Source: Clostridiaceae bacterium (GTDB lineage: Bacteria; Bacillota; Clostridia; Acetivibrionales; DTU013). From it: a DNA stretch of 8,824 bases. The stretch lies in assembly GCA_012799845.1 (NCBI GenBank), contig JAAZKL010000089.1:1-8824 (forward strand). Reading direction: 5' to 3'. Position 1 is the stretch's first letter, and every line of letters starts with the position of its first letter. The notes beneath the pieces are model-generated. The model saw nothing but the letters and a program-made list of their open reading frames with translations. It was not told where the DNA came from and did not search any database. Position numbers and translations under genes: made by a program. Of the stretch, positions 6,517 to 8,824 are shown piece after piece.

Positions 6517-6544
6517 TTTATATCAAATGTGTGACATACCTCAA
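6517..6544 (-). promoter_or_regulatory. Candidate promoter of the DUF512-der-plsY-gpsA operon
   Basis: Minus strand TTGAGG (6539-6544), 16 bases, then TATAAA (6517-6522), about 40 bases before the DUF512 start codon. The -10 matches the consensus at 5 of 6 positions, the -35 at 4 of 6. The -35 overlaps the outermost REP-like box. A promoter farther upstream, beyond the repeats, cannot be excluded. Confidence 0.35.
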
Positions 6545-6732
6545 CCCTGGAGGAATACTTCCTGTAGAGGTGTGTCACCAAACCTTTTTCACGCGTGACA
6601 CTTCTCAACCAGAAAGAGGTGCGGGGACACTCCTCCACAAAGTAGAATTCCTTTCGGGCTGAGGAATGTCCCACGAGGACGCAGAGAAGTGTCCCCATAC
6701 CGATTTCAGAGGTGTGTCACCGCACCTCTTTC
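6531..6732. repeat. Cluster of REP-like palindromic boxes
   Basis: Seven copies of a 12-bp box, consensus GTGACAC-T/A-CCTC or its reverse complement, fill this region. Forward copies are at 6531-6542, 6595-6606 and 6624-6635; reverse copies at 6567-6578, 6661-6672, 6684-6695 and 6709-6720. They pair into hairpins: 6531-6542 with 6567-6578 (12 bp with one G-T pair), enclosing a small GGAA/TTCC hairpin; 6624-6635 with 6661-6672 (11 of 12), enclosing AAAG/CTTT; and 6597-6606 with 6684-6693 (10 of 10). A larger inverted repeat joins 6612-6630 to 6714-6732 with 18 of 19 pairs. AGAGGTGTGTCACC occurs exactly twice (6566 and 6708). The pattern resembles bacterial REP/BIME elements mobilised by Y1 tyrosine transposases; no transposase gene is present here. 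Confidence 0.8.
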
Positions 6733-6737
6733 CACTT

Positions 6738-6771
6738 AAAAAGGCTGCCTTTTTCAAGACAGCCTTTTTTT
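6738..6771 (-). terminator. Intrinsic terminator downstream of rpmF
   Basis: AAAAAGGCTG (6738-6747) pairs perfectly with CAGCCTTTTT (6760-6769) across a 12-base loop, and T-runs occur on both strands. On the minus strand it ends the yceD-rpmF transcript about 36 bases after the rpmF stop. It could also stop transcription from the other direction. Confidence 0.88.
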
Positions 6772-6806
6772 CATCGTCCAGATCCGATCGTTAATAAACC
6801 GGACTT

Positions 6807-6989
6807 TTATGCCTCAGCTTCCTTAAGGACTTCCTTGCCATCATAATAACCACATTCCTTACAGACTATGTGGGGAGCTTTCAGCGTATGACACTGAGGG
6901 CAGCTGACCAGAGTGGGCTTGGACAGCTTCCACTGGGATCTCCTTTTGCCTGTCCTGGCTTTGGACCATCTACGTTTTGGGTTCGCCAT
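6807..6989 (-). CDS. rpmF: 50S ribosomal protein L32
   Basis: A 60-residue basic protein of the large ribosomal subunit. It begins MANPKRRWSKARTGKRR, diagnostic of L32, and has the zinc-ribbon cysteines C30, C33, C43 and C46 (CPQC and CKEC), so it is the zinc-binding form. The ribosome binding site GGGGAGGTG lies 7 bases before the ATG. It follows yceD by 29 bases and shares its promoter. In many Bacillota plsX and other fatty-acid genes come next; here a terminator follows instead. Confidence 0.97.
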   Translation of the reverse strand: MANPKRRWSKARTGKRRSQWKLSKPTLVSCPQCHTLKAPHIVCKECGYYDGKEVLKEAEA

Positions 6990-7018
6990 ATTCTAACACC
7001 TCCCCTGATAATCGAATG

Positions 7019-7516
7019 TCACGATCTTTCAAAAAATTTGTACAGACCTTCCATGCGCGGATCGATGGCATCATCGCTGCAACCGCACTGAACCTCGTTT
7101 AGGTTGGCTCCGCATTTGCTGCATAATCCCCTGCATTGTTCCGAGCATAAATGCTTCATCGGAAGGTTCAGAATTATATTATCATTAAGTGCCCTGCTGA
7201 TGTCAAGTTTTTTTCCCTCGAAAGGATACATGTCGTTTTGCTCGGCATCGGTACTGCCTGAAAAGTTTTCCTTTATCCTCAGTCTCAATGCTCCGCCGAT
7301 TTCGCCAAGGCATCTGTAGCAGGCGCTTTTGTATACAGCTTCAAGCCATCCGTCAAGATGCAGGATACCGTTATTGTTGGTCAAAGTGCCCGAGAAGGAA
7401 ATGTCGCTGTCGATGACGAATCCATCTGCAGGCTCCCTCTCCGGTGGCGCCCCGGTCCAGTCGATCTCCATGCCGGCACCACTTATCGTTAAAATATCCG
7501 AAATATCAACCTTCAT
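7019..7516 (-). CDS. yceD: YceD family (DUF177) metal-binding protein
   Basis: A 165-residue cytoplasmic protein of the DUF177/YceD family, almost always encoded directly before rpmF. Its role is not settled; a link to ribosomal RNA or large-subunit maturation has been proposed from context and work on relatives. Cysteines cluster at C66 and C69 (CYRC), C124 and C128, C132 and C135 (GLCSKCGANLN), and C144 and C146, the C-terminal set being a likely zinc site. GAGGGG lies 8 bases before ATG 7516. It is the first gene of the two-gene operon behind a consensus promoter. Confidence 0.93.
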   Translation of the reverse strand: MKVDISDILTISGAGMEIDWTGAPPEREPADGFVIDSDISFSGTLTNNNGILHLDGWLEAVYKSACYRCLGEIGGALRLRIKENFSGSTDAEQNDMYPFEGKKLDISRALNDNIILNLPMKHLCSEQCRGLCSKCGANLNEVQCGCSDDAIDPRMEGLYKFFERS

Positions 7517-7548
7517 AAGCGATACCCCTCAAATCAGCAACAAGGAAC

Positions 7549-7577
7549 ATTATACTAAGTAATGCCAGCATTGTCAA
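7549..7577 (-). promoter_or_regulatory. Perfect-consensus sigma-A promoter of yceD-rpmF
   Basis: Minus strand TTGACA (7572-7577), exactly 17 bases, then TATAAT (7549-7554). Transcription should start near 7542, giving a leader of about 25 bases. A short inverted repeat CATTA/TAATG (7548-7564) surrounds the -10 box and could be an operator, though it does not resemble the FapR site I know. Confidence 0.92.
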
Positions 7578-7605
7578 GGCAATCGTTCTGACATCACTCC
7601 GGTCC

Positions 7606-7690
7606 TAAGGATACCCTCGGATATACTAAGAATATCCTGAGGATACCCATAGAATACCTTCGGACAGCTCATTCGGGCACCTCATCCGGA
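7606..7690. repeat. 21-22-bp degenerate repeat array downstream of ackA
   Basis: Plus-strand units begin TAAGGATACC (7606, 21 bp), TAAGAATATC (7627, 22 bp) and ATAGAATACC (7649, 22 bp), with a looser copy at 7671 that takes in the last ackA codons and stop. TATCCTGAGGATA at 7633-7645 is an inverted repeat around one base. The array fills the space between ackA and the yceD promoter. No T-run terminator for ackA is visible, so the structures in this array may serve as its transcript end. Confidence 0.6.
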
Positions 7691-8824
7691 TATCAGCTTC
7701 AACGTCTCCCTGGCTATGGCAAGCTCTTCGTTGGTTGGTATGACAAGCGTTCTGGCTTTTGCATCCTCAGCGCTTATATCCATCTCTTTGCCTCTGACCT
7801 TGTTCTTCTCGGGGTCTATACGCAGGCCCAGGAAATCCAGGTTTTCCATGACGATGCCTCTCACCAGAGGATTGTTTTCGCCGATCCCCGCCGTGAATAC
7901 CACGGCATCCAGCCCGTTCATGACGGCCGCATAGCTGCCGATGTACTGCTTGACACGATAGCAGAATATTTTGATGGCCAGCCGTGCTCTTTCATTGCCG
8001 TTATCGATCGCATCCTCCAGGTCCCTGAAATCACTGCTGACGCCTGAAATCCCAAGTACGCCGGACTTCTTGTTGAGGTGTTCGTCGATTTCCTTCGGCG
8101 TCATCTTCTCATTTTCCATCAGGAACTTGACAACAGCCGGATCCACTGAACCGCTCCTGGTCCCCATTGCGAGGCCATCCAGAGGAGTAAAGCCCATACT
8201 GGTCTCTACGGATTTTCCGTACTCGACTGCACATACGCTTGCTCCATTGCCAAGGTGGCAGGTCACCAGCTTCAGTTCACTCAGGGGTTTTTCCAACATG
8301 GCTGCAGCCCTCTGTGCGACATATTTGTGGGATGTCCCGTGGAAACCGTATTTTCTGATCCCGTGCTTTTCATACATTTCGTACGGCAGTGCGTAGAGAT
8401 ATGCATACTGGGGGATCGTCTGGTGGAATGCGGTATCGAACACAGCTACCATCGGAGTGTCGGGCATTATGTGCTGGCACGCCTCTATACCTATGATGTT
8501 CGGCGGGTTGTGGAGCGGCGCAAGGTCGATACACTCCCTTATTGCAGACATAACGTTTTCATCGATTATCGCCGAGTCATGAAACTTTTCTCCGCCGTGA
8601 ACGATACGATGCCCCACTGCCGCTATCTCGGACATGTTGCCGATAACTCCGGTCCTTTCACCTGTCAGAACCCCGATGACCTGCTTTATCGCCGATCTGT
8701 GGTTCGTCATGTCGACATCTATCACGATGGTGTCGCTTCCTGTTTTGGTATGCTTTATGAACGAATTGTCTATGCCGATCCTGTCGCAAAGCCCCTTGGC
8801 CAGCACAGCTTCATTTTCCATGTC
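7682..8824 (-). CDS. ackA: Acetate kinase, N-terminus beyond window edge
   Basis: Converts acetyl phosphate and ADP to acetate and ATP, the main energy-yielding step of acetogenic fermentation; the reverse reaction activates acetate. 380 residues are visible. Taking the Met codon at 8821 as 1, the active-site set is complete: R72 (GHRIVHGG), D129 (FDTAFHQT), H161 (FHGTSHKYV), R222 (TRSGSVDP) and E365 (NEE). The spacing matches the Methanosarcina enzyme (R91, D148, H180, R241, E384) with a constant offset of 19, so about 18 residues, including the N-terminal nucleotide-binding strand, lie outside the window. The Met at 8821 is therefore internal, not the start. HLGNGAS (179-185) and AGIGEN (301-306) are further family signatures. 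It ends in TCCGGATGA, merging with the downstream repeat array. Confidence 0.96.
   Translation of the reverse strand, partial: DMENEAVLAKGLCDRIGIDNSFIKHTKTGSDTIVIDVDMTNHRSAIKQVIGVLTGERTGVIGNMSEIAAVGHRIVHGGEKFHDSAIIDENVMSAIRECIDLAPLHNPPNIIGIEACQHIMPDTPMVAVFDTAFHQTIPQYAYLYALPYEMYEKHGIRKYGFHGTSHKYVAQRAAAMLEKPLSELKLVTCHLGNGASVCAVEYGKSVETSMGFTPLDGLAMGTRSGSVDPAVVKFLMENEKMTPKEIDEHLNKKSGVLGISGVSSDFRDLEDAIDNGNERARLAIKIFCYRVKQYIGSYAAVMNGLDAVVFTAGIGENNPLVRGIVMENLDFLGLRIDPEKNKVRGKEMDISAEDAKARTLVIPTNEELAIARETLKLISG

Noticed and set aside
6477..6698. N-terminal extension of the DUF512 protein (74 more codons)
   Set aside because: The extra frame runs through the palindromic boxes, shows no family similarity, and the PDZ domain begins right at MKKKIVI.

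Overview
The window looks like chromosomal DNA from an anaerobic member of the Clostridia (Bacillota). This rests on gene order and gene type: the minus-strand run DUF512 radical-SAM protein - der - plsY - gpsA, the run ackA - yceD (DUF177) - rpmF, strong GGAGG-type ribosome binding sites, consensus sigma-A promoters, and an archaeal-type phosphoglycerate mutase homologue (ApgM). The species cannot be named from the sequence.

Layout from left to right. (1) 2-340, plus strand: C-terminal end of apgM, cut by the window edge. (2) 341-770: gene-free convergent region filled with degenerate tandem repeats (14-bp period, then about 23-bp). (3) 771-1517, minus: a Cu/Zn superoxide dismutase with an unusual aromatic/His/Met-rich N-terminal extension. 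Its 5' leader carries eight 12-bp tandem repeats between a good promoter and the ribosome binding site. (4) 1627-2088: AT-rich gene-free DNA with a 15-bp duplication and a long inverted repeat, then a 22-bp tandem array whose first unit includes the gpsA stop codon. (5) 2089-6476, minus: compact operon DUF512 - der - plsY - gpsA, covering a radical-SAM-like protein, ribosome-assembly GTPase and two early phospholipid-synthesis enzymes. (6) 6477-6806: gene-free region with a cluster of REP-like palindromic boxes and a strong terminator. (7) 6807-7516, minus: yceD-rpmF operon behind a perfect TTGACA-17-TATAAT promoter. (8) 7606-7690: another 21-22-bp degenerate array directly after ackA. (9) 7682-8824, minus: ackA (acetate kinase), lacking only its N-terminal residues.

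The genes are mostly core: acetate/acetyl-phosphate metabolism, ribosome assembly (Der, L32) and the acyl-phosphate route to phosphatidic acid (PlsY with GpsA supplying glycerol-3-phosphate). The accessory interest lies in the spaces between them. Three gene 3' ends (apgM, gpsA, ackA) each run straight into a different short-period degenerate tandem array, and in two of them the stop codon lies in a shared TGATCCGG word. A fourth array forms the leader of the superoxide dismutase gene. I see no CRISPR array, tRNA, rRNA, intact insertion sequence or phage gene.
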